Of a DNA stretch of 8,051 nt, positions 7,969 to 8,051 are shown piece after piece. Every line of letters begins with the position of its first letter. The first letter of the stretch is position 1. The notes beneath the pieces are model-generated. The model made no database searches. It saw only the letters and a list, made by a program, of their open reading frames with translations, and had not been told where the DNA came from. Origin of the DNA: Deltaproteobacteria bacterium (GTDB lineage Bacteria > UBA10199 > SBBF01); the NCBI GenBank assembly GCA_016207765.1, contig JACQOY010000238.1, positions 1-8,051 on the forward strand, given 5' to 3'. The position numbers and the translations under genes were made by a program.

Positions 7969-8051
7969 TGACCTTTAGAACCTTATCCTGAAACTTCTTT
8001 GCAATCCCCTTGGAAGCCGCTTAGAAAGCCATTTGGCCGGCGGCCCTGCCG

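Noticed and set aside
7969..8051. Sigma-54 type -24/-12 promoter upstream of the activator gene
   Set aside because: I looked for GG-N10-GC spacing with TGGC and TTGC blocks on the minus strand and found no convincing match; only 83 bases are available.

Overview
The window reads as a chromosomal segment of a free-living, probably Gram-negative bacterium. It is moderately GC-rich, densely packed, and has a Sec signal peptide, a sigma-54 activator and a folate-dependent TrmFO. The mixture would fit a deltaproteobacterium-like or other uncultured lineage, but nothing here fixes the taxonomy.

Layout. At the left edge (to 478, + strand) is the 3' end of an AAA/DUF4143-type ATPase gene. Everything else is one long minus-strand gene train, read from right to left: a sigma-54-dependent activator with a degenerate receiver domain (7968-6562), a STAS anti-sigma-factor antagonist (6411-6064), a HATPase-GAF-SpoIIE phosphatase fusion (6067-4391), folC (about 4383-3088), a secreted TPR protein (3091-1838) and trmFO (1841-426). 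Three junctions are 4-bp ATGA/GTGA overlaps and the FolC junction is within a few bases, so STAS through trmFO looks like a translationally coupled operon. The trmFO 3' end runs 53 bp into the convergent ATPase gene.

Function. STAS plus the kinase/phosphatase fusion form a compact partner-switching module: the HATPase domain would phosphorylate the STAS serine and the PP2C domain would remove the phosphate. The downstream genes are housekeeping ones. FolC makes folate polyglutamates, and TrmFO uses methylene-tetrahydrofolate to make m5U54 in tRNA, so those two share a cofactor.

Most unusual feature. Two copies of a palindromic element with a 106-bp core (93 of 106 bases identical, no gaps, opposite orientation) lie at 2946-3075 and 6430-6551. 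Each is bounded by perfect inverted repeats (25 and 21 bp) whose outer parts differ between the copies yet match within each copy. One copy lies in frame inside the TPR protein, between a strong start site and the signal peptide, so about 37 residues of protein are encoded by the repeat. The other fills nearly all of the gap in front of the STAS gene. This resembles the protein-coding Rickettsia palindromic elements in behaviour, but I do not recognise the family.
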